Program-made: the position numbers and the translations under genes
Assembly (NCBI RefSeq): GCF_000153345.1
Contig: NZ_CH724127.1
Coordinates: 304,065-368,064 of the forward strand
Source of the DNA: Neptuniibacter caesariensis
Lineage (GTDB): Bacteria; Pseudomonadota; Gammaproteobacteria; Pseudomonadales; Balneatricaceae
Direction of reading: 5' to 3'
DNA: 64,000 nt
Notes under the pieces: model-generated
Told to the model about the DNA's origin: nothing
Databases searched by the model: none
The model's input: the letters and a program-made list of their open reading frames with translations, nothing else
Part shown: piece after piece, positions 17,702 to 26,676 of the stretch
How the letters are laid out: the number at the start of each line of letters is the position of its first letter
Position numbering within the stretch: the stretch's first letter is position 1

Positions 17702-19306
17702 ATGGAAATAAACTACTCAGGAAAGTCGGCTCTCATTGTAGACAGCAAGCTCGAAGACCTCGGGGCGTTACGACAAATCCTGAGCCGTATTGGTGTGGGT
17801 GATGTTCAAGTCGCCTCATCTGTAAATATGGCGCTTACCCTGATGCGGGAGATCAAGTTTGATCTTTGCTTTGCTGCATATGAAATGGGAAAAGATGAAA
17901 AGAATGGCTTACAGTTGCTTCAAGAAGCCAATGCTGAAGAGCTGATCCCTGAGCAAAGTACTTATTTTCTTATTGTTGATCCTGAAAGCTCGGAACTTCT
18001 CTTTGGGTCATTAGAAAACTCCCCTGATACCTACATATCCAAACCATTTGATTCCGGGAAAATACGCAATCGAATTGAAAAGCAGTTGCGTATCAAGGAA
18101 ACCATCAGGCCGATTGAGCAATTGCTTGATGAACAGCATTATGAGGAAGTGCTGGAGCGAGGTCGTGATCTGATTAAAAATTATCCAGGTCTGGCGATAT
18201 TTCTTCAACGTATCAATGGAATAGCGCTTCTCAGAATGAAGCGTTTCACTCAGGCAAAAGAGCTTTTTGTCAATTTAACCGAGAAACGAGATCTTCCCTG
18301 GGCTGAAGTGGGTCGGGGTATCGCTCACTTTAATCTGGGTGAGTATATGGAAGCGCTTCGCTGCCTTAATCGGGTTGTTGATCAGCAGCATGTCTGTGTA
18401 GAGGCATATACTTGGTTGGCCAGGATCTATCGGGTAAAAGGTGAGTTGAGCAGAGCGGTCACATTGATGCGTAAAGCTGTGATGATTCAGCCGACAGTGC
18501 CTGCTTTGCAAAGTGAGCTTGCAGATCTGGCTTGCCAAACTGGCGAGTGGGATATTGCTAAAGGAGCCTATCAGCAGGCTATTCGCTACGCACGGTATTC
18601 CTCGTTTCAGACCCCTTCCCATTATTATGGCCTGGTTCGTTCGTTAATCATGGCGAACAAGAATAAATTATCTGAGATTGAGCCGGAAGTAGTCCGGGTG
18701 CTTGAGGATGCTGTGCTTGATCATCCGGAAGATGAAGAGGTGATGTTCAGAGCTAAGCTGATTAATTGTGATCTCTACCGTCAGGATAATTCTTCTGAGC
18801 GCCTGAACACGATGATGCAGCAAACCTGGAACTTCTTCTTGCGCATGAATGTTGATAACCAGAGTAAGTGGCTGGATGTCATGGTTGATGCAGTGCATGG
18901 TGTTGAACTTGAAGAGGAGGTGCAGCGTAAGCGCAAAGAGCTGGGACGTCATATGATGGAGCAAGGCTGGGGTAAAGCAAATTATGTGGCGATGACCAGC
19001 TTCCGTAAAGGTGACCTGGATCGAGCTTTCATGATGTTTGGACGGGCGAATGAACTGTTGCCGGAGCATGTGGGGATAGCGTTGAATCTTGTGCAGGCGG
19101 GTGTTGAAAAGGCTAAGCGAGGTCAGAACGCTCTCTGGATCTTATTATCGGTGCGCGATGTTCTGTCGGGCATATCCTTTGGCGCATTACCCGAAAAGCA
19201 GCAGCAGCGTTATACAACGCTGTCAGAGCGCTACGTAGAGCAATATAAGCAGTTAGATCACTATGGCGAGGAGGAAGAGGAGGCTCTCGCTCAAGAGCTT
19301 AGTTGA
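17702..19306 (+). CDS. Degenerate receiver domain fused to TPR repeats
   Basis: This 534-residue cytoplasmic protein has an N-terminal receiver-like domain (about residues 7-125: ALIVDSKLEDLGALRQIL to YISKPFDSGKIRNRIEK). It is followed by tetratricopeptide repeats covering most of the rest (for example AEVGRGIAHFNLGEYMEALRCLNRVV). Where receivers carry the phosphorylated Asp, this one reads LCFAAYEMGK, so the acceptor is alanine and the domain probably works without phosphorylation. The conserved Lys of strand 5 (SKPF) is kept. GTG 17696 is an alternative start. It is likely a scaffold protein; its partners are unknown. Confidence 0.8.
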   Translation: MEINYSGKSALIVDSKLEDLGALRQILSRIGVGDVQVASSVNMALTLMREIKFDLCFAAYEMGKDEKNGLQLLQEANAEELIPEQSTYFLIVDPESSELLFGSLENSPDTYISKPFDSGKIRNRIEKQLRIKETIRPIEQLLDEQHYEEVLERGRDLIKNYPGLAIFLQRINGIALLRMKRFTQAKELFVNLTEKRDLPWAEVGRGIAHFNLGEYMEALRCLNRVVDQQHVCVEAYTWLARIYRVKGELSRAVTLMRKAVMIQPTVPALQSELADLACQTGEWDIAKGAYQQAIRYARYSSFQTPSHYYGLVRSLIMANKNKLSEIEPEVVRVLEDAVLDHPEDEEVMFRAKLINCDLYRQDNSSERLNTMMQQTWNFFLRMNVDNQSKWLDVMVDAVHGVELEEEVQRKRKELGRHMMEQGWGKANYVAMTSFRKGDLDRAFMMFGRANELLPEHVGIALNLVQAGVEKAKRGQNALWILLSVRDVLSGISFGALPEKQQQRYTTLSERYVEQYKQLDHYGEEEEEALAQELS

Positions 19307-19311
19307 TAAAA

Positions 19312-19674
19312 TTAGAGCGTCTCATCATCATCGATCAGGAAGGAATGATTCTGTTGTGAAGCTGTGATGTCGTCTTCTGGGCGATTCATATTACGTGCCA
19401 GCTTACGGCTAAGTAGCTTCTTCTGCGCCATTTCTGGCAGATCGGTGAACATGATTATGTTTTTACTGATCAATACATCCACTAAGTCCTCGAAAATACG
19501 TGCAACCGCGGTATCTGATTGTTCGAGGAACTCTTCTGCAGAAAATTCGTCATCGTTAATTGATAAAAATTCCAGAACTTCTTTGTTCTTAATATCGACA
19601 GCTTCGGCGCCGGAAGTGTGTGTTTCCGATAAGCTTACGATACGTCCTTCTTCATTTCGTATAGCGTATAACAT
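19312..19674 (-). CDS. Conserved small protein often mislabelled tryptophan synthase beta-like
   Basis: This 120-residue acidic protein starts MLYAIRNEEGRIVSLSE and has a helical middle (RIFEDLVDVLISKNIIMFTDLP, trimmed in homologs to EDLVDVLI...FTDLP) and a basic segment, AQKKLLSRKLAR. The pattern matches a conserved gammaproteobacterial family that databases often name tryptophan synthase subunit beta-like. No PLP-binding fold or catalytic lysine region is present, so that name should not be taken as function. It converges on the TPR gene and is divergent from the secretion ATPase. Confidence 0.65.
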   Translation of the reverse strand: MLYAIRNEEGRIVSLSETHTSGAEAVDIKNKEVLEFLSINDDEFSAEEFLEQSDTAVARIFEDLVDVLISKNIIMFTDLPEMAQKKLLSRKLARNMNRPEDDITASQQNHSFLIDDDETL

Positions 19675-19766
19675 ATTGATTTGCTACATTGGTTGGGTTT
19701 TGAAATAAGCGTAGAATTCATGCGTGTTAACAGTATCCCTCTCAAAATAGGTTAAGGTCAAGATTA

Positions 19767-21887
19767 ATGGAAGCGGTTCAAGACCCTTTGCTAGGTTGTC
19801 TGGTTCATCTCAGTAAGCAAAATCATAAACCGTACTCTCCAGATGTGCTCTGTGACGGTTTGCCGTTGGTAAATAATCGCCTGACTCCTAAGCTTTTTAT
19901 AAGAGCGGCTAAACGAGCAGGCTTTGCTGCACAGGTTCTACCTAAAAAATTAGCTGACATCTCTCCATTGGTCCTGCCTGCGGTGTTGGTATTGGAAAAT
20001 GATCAGGCATGTATTCTTCAAGAAATTGATCATGCTTCTGGTGATGCGTTGATTATCCAGCCAGAGAGTGGTGGTGAGCATAAGCTTAAGCTCGAGGAGC
20101 TGGGTGCTCAATACACCGGCTACGCTATTTTTGTCCGCCTTGAGTATCGCTTTCAGCAGCAAGTTTCAAAGTTATTGGAAGGGCATACGGGTCATTGGTT
20201 CTGGGGAACTATCAAGCGTTCTACTGCCATCTATCGTGATGTATTAGTCGCTTCTTTTCTTATCAATATTTTTGTGATTGTAAACCCTTTGTTCGTAATG
20301 AATGTTTACGATCGGGTTGTGCCGAACAATGCAATTGAGACGCTTTGGGTCTTAGCGGTTGGCGTCTTAGTTGTTTATCTTTTCGACTTTGGACTCAAAA
20401 TGCTGAGGTCATACTTTATCGAGATAGCGGGTAAAAAAGGTGATGTCATACTCTCGGCTCTGCTTTTTGAAAAGGTTCTATCGCTTAAATACAGTGTTCT
20501 GCCTGCTTCGGTAGGATCATTTGCGAGTAACTTGAGGGAATTTGACAGTATCAAGGGCTTTTTGAGCTCTACTACTAATGTGGTTCTGATTGATCTGCCT
20601 TTCGCAATTCTGTTTCTTCTGGTTATTGGTTTTATTGGCGGGCCGCTGGTTATTGTGCCTGTGGTGGCTATTCCGCTAATCATCATATTCTCTTTTATTA
20701 TGCGCCCTTACCTTAAAGAGGCTGTGGAGAAAACCTTTGCTTCTAACTCGCAGAAAAATGCCACATTGATTGAAAGTCTGACTGCGATGGAGACGGTTAA
20801 GACCCAGCGAGCAACCTCTTCTTTGCAACTAGGCTGGGAACAAGCTGTAGGTTATATCGCAAAGTGGAGCTTGAAATCCCGAATGCTATCCGCTTCGGTG
20901 GTAAATTTTGCAGCCCTTGTTCAGCAACTGACCTCTATTGGGATTATCATCATGGGCGTGTATCTGATCAGTGAGCGTGAACTTACGATGGGGGCTCTGG
21001 TTGCCTGTGTCATGCTTTCCGGGCGTGCGATCGCTCCAATGAGTCAGGTAGCTAATCTGGTGATTACATATCATCAGGCAGCAACGGCATTGAAAGGGCT
21101 CAATGAAATTATGGCGCTGCCTTCCGAGCGTAGTGATGATCAGCAGTTTGTTCATCGAGCCGAGTTCAATGGTGCAATAGAGTTTAAGGATGTCAGTTTT
21201 GCCTATCCGGGTGAAGAACAACGGGCGTTGGACAGGGTCTCGTTTAGTATTAATCCGGGTGAAAATGTCGCTCTGATAGGTCGCATTGGTTCCGGTAAAT
21301 CAACCATAGAAAAGTTGGTGCTTGGGCTTTATGAGGCCTCAGAAGGTTCTGTCAGGATTGATGGTATCGATATTAATCAGATCGATCCGGTCGATCTGCG
21401 CCGGAACTTCGGGTACATGCCTCAGGATATCATGCTATTTGCCGGTAGTGTTCGCGATAATATTGTTATTGGTTCACCGCAAACAGAAGATGACCGACTA
21501 GTAGAAGTAGCGAAAATGTGCGGCGTTACCGATATGGTCAATCGCCACCCGCAAGGATTCGATATGCAAGTGGGTGAGCGTGGTGCGGCATTATCTGGGG
21601 GGCAGCGTCAGTCTGTCGCAGTGGCTCGATCACTGGTTCATGATCCCAATATCCTGATCCTGGATGAGCCAACGGCTTCAATGGACAATGCTTCTGAAGA
21701 GCAAATTAAGTCGATGTTACGCGAATATACACAAGATAAAACGATGCTGGTTGTGACTCATAAAATGTCACTACTGTCATTGGTGGATCGAATTATCGTT
21801 ATGGATTCCGGACGAGTTGTAGCGGATGGGCCGAAAGAGGCTGTTTTGGATGCGTTAAAACAAGGCCGGTTGCAGGTTCAGAGGTAA
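19767..21887 (+). CDS. Type I secretion ABC transporter, LapB-like
   Basis: This 706-residue permease-ATPase has three parts. The first is an N-terminal C39-peptidase-like domain (1-130), the second an ABC type 1 membrane domain of six helices (about 150-440), and the third an ATPase domain with Walker A GRIGSGKST near residue 505, signature ALSGGQRQ and Walker B ILILDEPTASMD. The peptidase-like domain lacks the catalytic Cys-Gly pair and His, so it should act as a substrate-docking domain, as in HlyB or LapB, and not as a protease. HlyD-type and TolC-type genes follow. The substrate, probably an RTX adhesin, is not in this window. Confidence 0.9.
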   Translation: MEAVQDPLLGCLVHLSKQNHKPYSPDVLCDGLPLVNNRLTPKLFIRAAKRAGFAAQVLPKKLADISPLVLPAVLVLENDQACILQEIDHASGDALIIQPESGGEHKLKLEELGAQYTGYAIFVRLEYRFQQQVSKLLEGHTGHWFWGTIKRSTAIYRDVLVASFLINIFVIVNPLFVMNVYDRVVPNNAIETLWVLAVGVLVVYLFDFGLKMLRSYFIEIAGKKGDVILSALLFEKVLSLKYSVLPASVGSFASNLREFDSIKGFLSSTTNVVLIDLPFAILFLLVIGFIGGPLVIVPVVAIPLIIIFSFIMRPYLKEAVEKTFASNSQKNATLIESLTAMETVKTQRATSSLQLGWEQAVGYIAKWSLKSRMLSASVVNFAALVQQLTSIGIIIMGVYLISERELTMGALVACVMLSGRAIAPMSQVANLVITYHQAATALKGLNEIMALPSERSDDQQFVHRAEFNGAIEFKDVSFAYPGEEQRALDRVSFSINPGENVALIGRIGSGKSTIEKLVLGLYEASEGSVRIDGIDINQIDPVDLRRNFGYMPQDIMLFAGSVRDNIVIGSPQTEDDRLVEVAKMCGVTDMVNRHPQGFDMQVGERGAALSGGQRQSVAVARSLVHDPNILILDEPTASMDNASEEQIKSMLREYTQDKTMLVVTHKMSLLSLVDRIIVMDSGRVVADGPKEAVLDALKQGRLQVQR

Positions 21888-21892
21888 GCGTC

Positions 21893-23212
21893 ATGGAAAA
21901 AGATAAGAACGACCTGCAATATATGTCTAGTGTCAGTGAGGCGATGGCTGAGCAGGCTCCAAAGGGAGCAAGTGCTCTGTTGTGGTTAATGGCTCTGTTT
22001 ATTGCGATAGCTATTGCCTGGGCGAACTGGGCTGAGCTGGATGAAATCACCCGAGGGGATGGTGAGATTATTCCCTCTAGCCAACTTCAGGTCATTGAAA
22101 CGCTTGAGGGCGGTGCGGTTTCAGAAATATTGGTTCATGAAGGGGATTTGGTTGAGAAGGGCCAGGTTCTGTTTCGTATTGATGATATTCGCTTTTCCAG
22201 TTCACTTAAGGAAAATGAAGTCAGGCAATACGAATTAATCGCCAAAGCGGCGCGCTTAAGGGCTGAGGCTGAAAATAAAGAATTCGTTGCGCCTGCTGAT
22301 TTCCCTGAAGAATATCGTGCAATGTTACAGCAGGAACAGCATCTTTTTGGTACGCGTAAGGCCGAGATGTTGACAAGCCTGGGTGGGCTCGAGCAACAAG
22401 TTGCTCAGCGTGTACAAGAACTAAAGGCTGCACAATCTCAGGAAAAACAGCTGCAGAGAAGTTACGGGTTGCTAAAGCGAGAGCTTGATATTACAAGACC
22501 GCTGCTAAAGGAAGGTGTTATTTCGGAAGTGGAATTTCTGCGTCTTAAACGTCAGCTAAATGATCTTCAGGGTGAGCTTTCCGGTGTCCGGCTTAATATT
22601 CCTCGTATTGAGTCCACTCTGCAAGAGACAAAGCAAAAGCTGGATGGGGCGGAGCTGCAATTCCGTAACGAGGCTCAAAGAGAGCTCAATGAGGTGGTGG
22701 CTGAAGGGGCGAGAATTAAACAGGCGCTGACTGGAATGAGTGACCGAATTGACCGAGCTGAGGTTCGTTCTCCTGTTAAAGGTACGGTTAAGCAAATGCT
22801 GGTCAATACAGTTGAAGGTGTGGTTCAGCCTGGGGATGAGTTACTTAATATTATTCCCTGGGAAGATAAGCTGCTTGTTGAAGCCAAGATAAAACCTTCA
22901 GATATAGCGAATATCGCCCCGGGGCAGCCTGCAGTGATTAAAGTGTCCGCTTATGACTTTTCGATCTATGGCGGTGTTGATGCGAAAGTGATCTATGTTA
23001 GCCCGAGTACCATTGTCGATGAAGAAGGTGAGAGCTTTTACACGGTTCGTTTAGAAACGGAAAAGCCTTTCTTGGGTAATGCGTCTACTGAATTACCTTT
23101 AATAGCGGGTATGACAGTGAGCGTGGATATCCTAACTGGTAAGAAAACGGTTATGGCTTACCTTCTGAAGCCTGTTTTAAAGGCAAAAGATAGGGCGTTA
23201 ACAGAAAGATAG
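21893..23212 (+). CDS. HlyD-family membrane fusion protein, LapC-like
   Basis: This 439-residue periplasmic adaptor has a short cytoplasmic end, one membrane helix (about residues 28-47) and a barrel-sandwich/lipoyl motif (SSQLQVIETLEGGAVSEILV). A long coiled-coil hairpin follows (about 95-280, rich in Gln, Glu and Leu), then the second lipoyl half, DRAEVRSPVKGTVKQML. A C-terminal beta-barrel closes the protein. It bridges the ABC transporter and the outer-membrane channel. It starts 5 bp after the ATPase gene, so the two are co-transcribed. Confidence 0.92.
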   Translation: MEKDKNDLQYMSSVSEAMAEQAPKGASALLWLMALFIAIAIAWANWAELDEITRGDGEIIPSSQLQVIETLEGGAVSEILVHEGDLVEKGQVLFRIDDIRFSSSLKENEVRQYELIAKAARLRAEAENKEFVAPADFPEEYRAMLQQEQHLFGTRKAEMLTSLGGLEQQVAQRVQELKAAQSQEKQLQRSYGLLKRELDITRPLLKEGVISEVEFLRLKRQLNDLQGELSGVRLNIPRIESTLQETKQKLDGAELQFRNEAQRELNEVVAEGARIKQALTGMSDRIDRAEVRSPVKGTVKQMLVNTVEGVVQPGDELLNIIPWEDKLLVEAKIKPSDIANIAPGQPAVIKVSAYDFSIYGGVDAKVIYVSPSTIVDEEGESFYTVRLETEKPFLGNASTELPLIAGMTVSVDILTGKKTVMAYLLKPVLKAKDRALTER

Positions 23213-23360
23213 GATATTACATTAGGTTATTAACTTTCTGTTAATCTAAAACTGCTCTAATAGCCACTTCAAAACTAAGGGCTTATCGGTTAGGCTGTAA
23301 GGCTATCTTTTAATTGCAGTTCGATAGGTTAGTATCAGACAAATCAGAGCTGCAAGGAAA

Positions 23361-23388
23361 CTTGTTACAACTGACTATTAGATATACT
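23361..23388 (+). promoter_or_regulatory. Candidate promoter of LuxR-type regulator
   Basis: CTTGTT at 23361-23366 and TATACT at 23383-23388 are spaced 16 bp, in a 231-bp gap after the HlyD gene. A transcript from here would start after TTG 23390 and supports the ATG at 23444 as the real start. Confidence 0.4.
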
Positions 23389-23443
23389 ATTGCGCGCCGC
23401 AGCATTATTATTTGATAAACCGGTGCCGTGGTTTAGGGATATT

Positions 23444-24085
23444 ATGAAGTTATTCTTCATCGGTAACCGACCGAAAGTTCTGGAACGCTGGAATAAGTTG
23501 CTTGTGGACTGGCAACCTTCGGCTGTCGATGTTTCAGAGCTGGTTGGTTTATTGAATACTGAGAGGCAGCTGATTGTTTTGGCTCATTTAAGTTCTTTGA
23601 ATGAGAATGATAGTCAGCTTCTATTCAGTTTCAAAAGGGATAATCCAGGCGTGATTTTGATTGCCTGTACTGATGCGCCAAACGAGAATGAAGGTGTTTC
23701 AGTGCTGCAATCAGGTGCAAACGGATATACAAACACGTATGTAACAGGTTCACTACTCTTCGATGTAGTGAAAACTGTACTCCGTGGTGATATTTGGGCA
23801 GGACCTGAACTATTACAAAAGCTGCTTAAACGCTTGCTGAGTAATCCTCCTGTTACAGATAGTAAAGTGGACACCGCAGAGACTGTAGATTGTTTTGAAG
23901 GATTAAGTAGTCGTGAGCATGATGTGCTCTCTGTTCTTGTGACAGGGGCCAGCAATAAGGAGATCGCTCGCGAGCTTGATATTACCGAAAGAACGGTCAA
24001 GGCTCATCTGAGTTCTATTTTTCAGAAAACAGGTGTAACTGATCGGGTTTCGCTAGTCTTAATGGCTAGTAAGCAACCAGCTTAA
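23444..24085 (+). CDS. LuxR-type response-regulator-like transcription factor
   Basis: This 213-residue protein has a NarL/FixJ-type C-terminal helix-turn-helix (LSSREHDVLSVLVTGASNKE, then IARELDITERTVKAHLSSI). The N-terminal half resembles a receiver domain but has His where the phosphorylated Asp should be (VLAHLSSLNE), and the acidic pocket is poor. It is therefore probably an atypical, phosphorylation-independent regulator. ATG 23444 has AGGGAT upstream and fits the promoter. It lies between the HlyD-like and TolC-like secretion genes, so control of the secretion system or its adhesin is the natural guess. Confidence 0.82.
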   Translation: MKLFFIGNRPKVLERWNKLLVDWQPSAVDVSELVGLLNTERQLIVLAHLSSLNENDSQLLFSFKRDNPGVILIACTDAPNENEGVSVLQSGANGYTNTYVTGSLLFDVVKTVLRGDIWAGPELLQKLLKRLLSNPPVTDSKVDTAETVDCFEGLSSREHDVLSVLVTGASNKEIARELDITERTVKAHLSSIFQKTGVTDRVSLVLMASKQPA

Positions 24086-24161
24086 GCCCTAAAGGAGTGG
24101 GTATAGCGTCGGTTAATGTCGGTGGTGGCTACAAACTATTTATAATTAGGGCGGAAAATTT

Positions 24162-25499
24162 ATGTTCAGGTCGGTGATAGCTGGTGTTCTCATTGGTGGA
24201 GCCAGTTTCAGTGTATCAGCAGCTTCTCTGGAAGAGGTGGTCGCAGCGGGGTTAAGCCAGAATCCTGATGTTAATCGTGCTGTCCATTCACGAAATGCGA
24301 TTTACCAGGAAGTAAAACAGGCGAAAGCGGGATACCTTCCCAAGCTTGATGTTACGGCGGGTTATGGTTACGAGTGGACCAATAACACCACAACGCGTGC
24401 TAATGGCAACGATGATGTCGAATTGACCCGTGGTGAAGCAGGTTTAAGTATCCGTCAGATGATCTTTGATGGCTTTGCGACCTCAAGTGAGGTTAAGCGT
24501 CAAAAAGCACGGGCGCTATCTGCGGATAAGCGTTTAGTTGAAACCGCAGAATCCTATGCTCTAGATGCCGCTCGTGCCTATATCGAACTTAATCGTCGCG
24601 GTACTTTGTTGCAGCAAGCCAAAGAAACGCTGTACAACCATCTTAAAATTTATGATCAGATCAAACGCCGTTCAGAATCAGGCTTAGGTGCGCTCGCATC
24701 TATTCAGCAGGCTGAAGGTCGCTTGGCGCTTGCAGAAGTTAATGTACTGGCTGCTGAAAATAATATGCTTGATGCAAAAGCTAATTATCAAAGGGTGACA
24801 GGGCTTTCTGTCCCTGAAGAGCTGATCTACCCAGAGTTAGTCAATGTCACAATTCCTGAAGAATTGTCTCAGGCAACTGAGGTGGCATTAAGTAATCATC
24901 CAACACTTCAGGTTGCAGAAGCTGATACTATGGCCGCAGTTGCTCAGTACGACGCAGCTAAGCGTAATTATTATCCGCGCGTTGATTTTGAACTGGATAG
25001 TACCTGGAATGATGATCTGGATGGCGTTGAAGGTATTAATGAAGACCTGACGGCGATGTTCCGTATGCGTTACAACCTCTATAATGGTGGCGCAGACCGG
25101 GCACGTGTTCGCCAGACTCAGCATCAGATTGAAGAAGCAAAATCAGTTCAAACCAACAGCCATCGTGAAGTTGTTCAGAGTATTGAACTTTCCTGGAACG
25201 CTTACGATATCCTTTCTCGTCAGTTGCCTCATCTTGAGCAGCATGTAGCGTCCAGTCAGGAAACGCGTAATTCTTATCAGAAACAGTTCAATATCGGTCA
25301 GCGCTCATTACTTGATCTGCTCGATACAGAGAATGAAGTGTTCTCTGCAAAAAATGATCTTGTAAATGCTCTGCATGACCAGTTAATTGCTCAGTACCGA
25401 GTTGTAAATGGTATGGGTACATTGCTTGATACGCTGAACTTGTCGCTGCCAGAACCTAATCTGGGTGATGTAGAAAACCCTGAGCTGGCAAAGAAATAA
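24162..25499 (+). CDS. TolC-family outer-membrane channel, LapE-like
   Basis: This 445-residue protein has a Sec signal peptide (about 1-20, cleavage after VSA). Two repeats of the outer-membrane efflux protein domain follow, rich in long alternating helices (for example LEEVVAAGLSQNPDVNRAV and EVALSNHPTLQVAEADTMAA), with NIGQRSLLDLLDTENEVFSA near the end. It should form the trimeric outer-membrane duct for the type I secretion system encoded upstream. It is separated from the ATPase and HlyD genes by the LuxR-type gene. Confidence 0.9.
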   Translation: MFRSVIAGVLIGGASFSVSAASLEEVVAAGLSQNPDVNRAVHSRNAIYQEVKQAKAGYLPKLDVTAGYGYEWTNNTTTRANGNDDVELTRGEAGLSIRQMIFDGFATSSEVKRQKARALSADKRLVETAESYALDAARAYIELNRRGTLLQQAKETLYNHLKIYDQIKRRSESGLGALASIQQAEGRLALAEVNVLAAENNMLDAKANYQRVTGLSVPEELIYPELVNVTIPEELSQATEVALSNHPTLQVAEADTMAAVAQYDAAKRNYYPRVDFELDSTWNDDLDGVEGINEDLTAMFRMRYNLYNGGADRARVRQTQHQIEEAKSVQTNSHREVVQSIELSWNAYDILSRQLPHLEQHVASSQETRNSYQKQFNIGQRSLLDLLDTENEVFSAKNDLVNALHDQLIAQYRVVNGMGTLLDTLNLSLPEPNLGDVENPELAKK

Positions 25500-25543
25500 T
25501 TGGCCTGAAAAGGTAAGAAGTTTCAGTATCACAACATAAGTCA

Positions 25544-25579
25544 TTGAAATAGGCAGGGGAACTTAATTAAAATTCCCCT
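25544..25579 (+). promoter_or_regulatory. Candidate promoter and dyad before the mevalonate operon
   Basis: TTGAAA (25544-25549) and TAAAAT (25568-25573) are spaced 18 bp. The perfect inverted repeat AGGGGAA/TTCCCCT (25555-25561 and 25573-25579) overlaps the spacer and -10, as an operator would. Transcription would begin near 25580, giving a leader of about 60 nt. Confidence 0.45.
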
Positions 25580-25595
25580 CACAACCTTATTAACA

Positions 25596-25627
25596 AAAGG
25601 GTTGCCATAGGCAGCCCTTTTTCTTTG
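25596..25627 (+). terminator. Intrinsic terminator or attenuator upstream of mvaA
   Basis: AAAGGGTTGCC-ATA-GGCAGCCCTTT is followed by a T-rich stretch. It can end the TolC-family transcript, but it lies only about 15-20 nt before the HMG-CoA reductase start, so any transcript of that operon from an upstream promoter must read through it. Confidence 0.8.
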
Positions 25628-25641
25628 CATGAAGATACCGC

Positions 25642-26676
25642 ATGAAAGCTCATAAAATCAGTCAAGCTCCTATCCCAATGCGTAGCGTAGGGCCTATCAA
25701 AATCACTGGCCCAGTATTGGAAGAGAAAATTTCTGTTCCTTTGGCAACCTATGAAACACCGCTTTGGCCGTCGGTTGGGCGTGGTGCAAGGGTTTCCGCG
25801 CTGACTGATGGTATCAAGGCGACTGTCGTTGATGAGCGGATGAGCCGTTCAATCCTCTTGGAAGCAGACGATGCTGAAGCGGCGATGCTTGCGTTAAGCT
25901 CTATAAAATCGCGAATGTCCGATATTAATGCTGTGGTTGCTGAAAGCAGTCGTTTTGCAAAGTTGATCGATATGCACAGCCAGATTGTCGCGAACCTTAT
26001 CTATCTGCGGTTGGAGTTCACAACGGGTGATGCGTCAGGCCACAATATGGTGACTAATGCAGCCGATAAGATTATTCCTTGGGTACTGAGTGAATATCCA
26101 CAGCTTCGTTACTCCTCAATTTCCGGAAACTATTGTTCTGACAAGAAGGCCACGGCAGTAAATGGCATTCTGGGTCGTGGTAAATATGTAGTTACTGAAA
26201 TCCTTATTCCAAGGGATGTTTGCGAGCGTCGCCTTAAAACCACGCCTGAAAAAGTGGTGGATCTGAATATTAAGAAGAACCTGATTGGTACCATGGTTGC
26301 GGGTGGGCTTCGCAGTGCCAATGCTCACTATGCAAACATGTTGTTGGCTTTCTATCTGGCAACGGGTCAAGATGCTGCAAATATTATTGAAGGCTCGCAG
26401 GGTATTGTTCATGCTGAAGTGCGAGACGGGGATCTATACTTCTCCTGTACCATTCCAAATCTGATTATGGGTTCAGTCGGCAACGGCAAAGGCATTGATT
26501 TTGTAGAAGAGAACCTGGCTCAACTGGGTTGTAAGGAAGATCGTGAGCCTGGAGCCAACGCACGTAGATTGGCGGCGATTTGCGCAGCCACTGTGTTATG
26601 CGGAGAGCTTTCTTTGTTGGCGGCCCAAACTAACCCGGGTGAATTGATGGAAGCCCATCTTAAACTGGAACGATAA
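25642..26676 (+). CDS. mvaA: Hydroxymethylglutaryl-CoA reductase
   Basis: This 344-residue enzyme reduces HMG-CoA to mevalonate. The motifs are closer to class I (archaeal/eukaryotic type) than to class II: FTTGDASGHNMVT near residue 130, SISGNYCSDKKATAVNGILG near 157 with the catalytic Lys, and AYHANMLLAFYL-like AHYANMLLAFYLATGQDAAN near 230. No membrane anchor is present, so it is cytosolic. It opens a six-gene mevalonate operon. The ribosome site is weak. Its stop overlaps the next start by one base. Confidence 0.93.
   Translation: MKAHKISQAPIPMRSVGPIKITGPVLEEKISVPLATYETPLWPSVGRGARVSALTDGIKATVVDERMSRSILLEADDAEAAMLALSSIKSRMSDINAVVAESSRFAKLIDMHSQIVANLIYLRLEFTTGDASGHNMVTNAADKIIPWVLSEYPQLRYSSISGNYCSDKKATAVNGILGRGKYVVTEILIPRDVCERRLKTTPEKVVDLNIKKNLIGTMVAGGLRSANAHYANMLLAFYLATGQDAANIIEGSQGIVHAEVRDGDLYFSCTIPNLIMGSVGNGKGIDFVEENLAQLGCKEDREPGANARRLAAICAATVLCGELSLLAAQTNPGELMEAHLKLER

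Noticed and set aside
19767-20160. Active C39 bacteriocin-type protease domain in the secretion ATPase
   Set aside because: The catalytic Cys and His positions are not conserved, so it fits a docking domain.
23444-24085. The LuxR-type protein as the factor that binds the 1224/4723 dyads
   Set aside because: It is of the NarL/FixJ type without an autoinducer domain and lies 19 kb away. No dyad copy was seen at its own cluster, so nothing links them.
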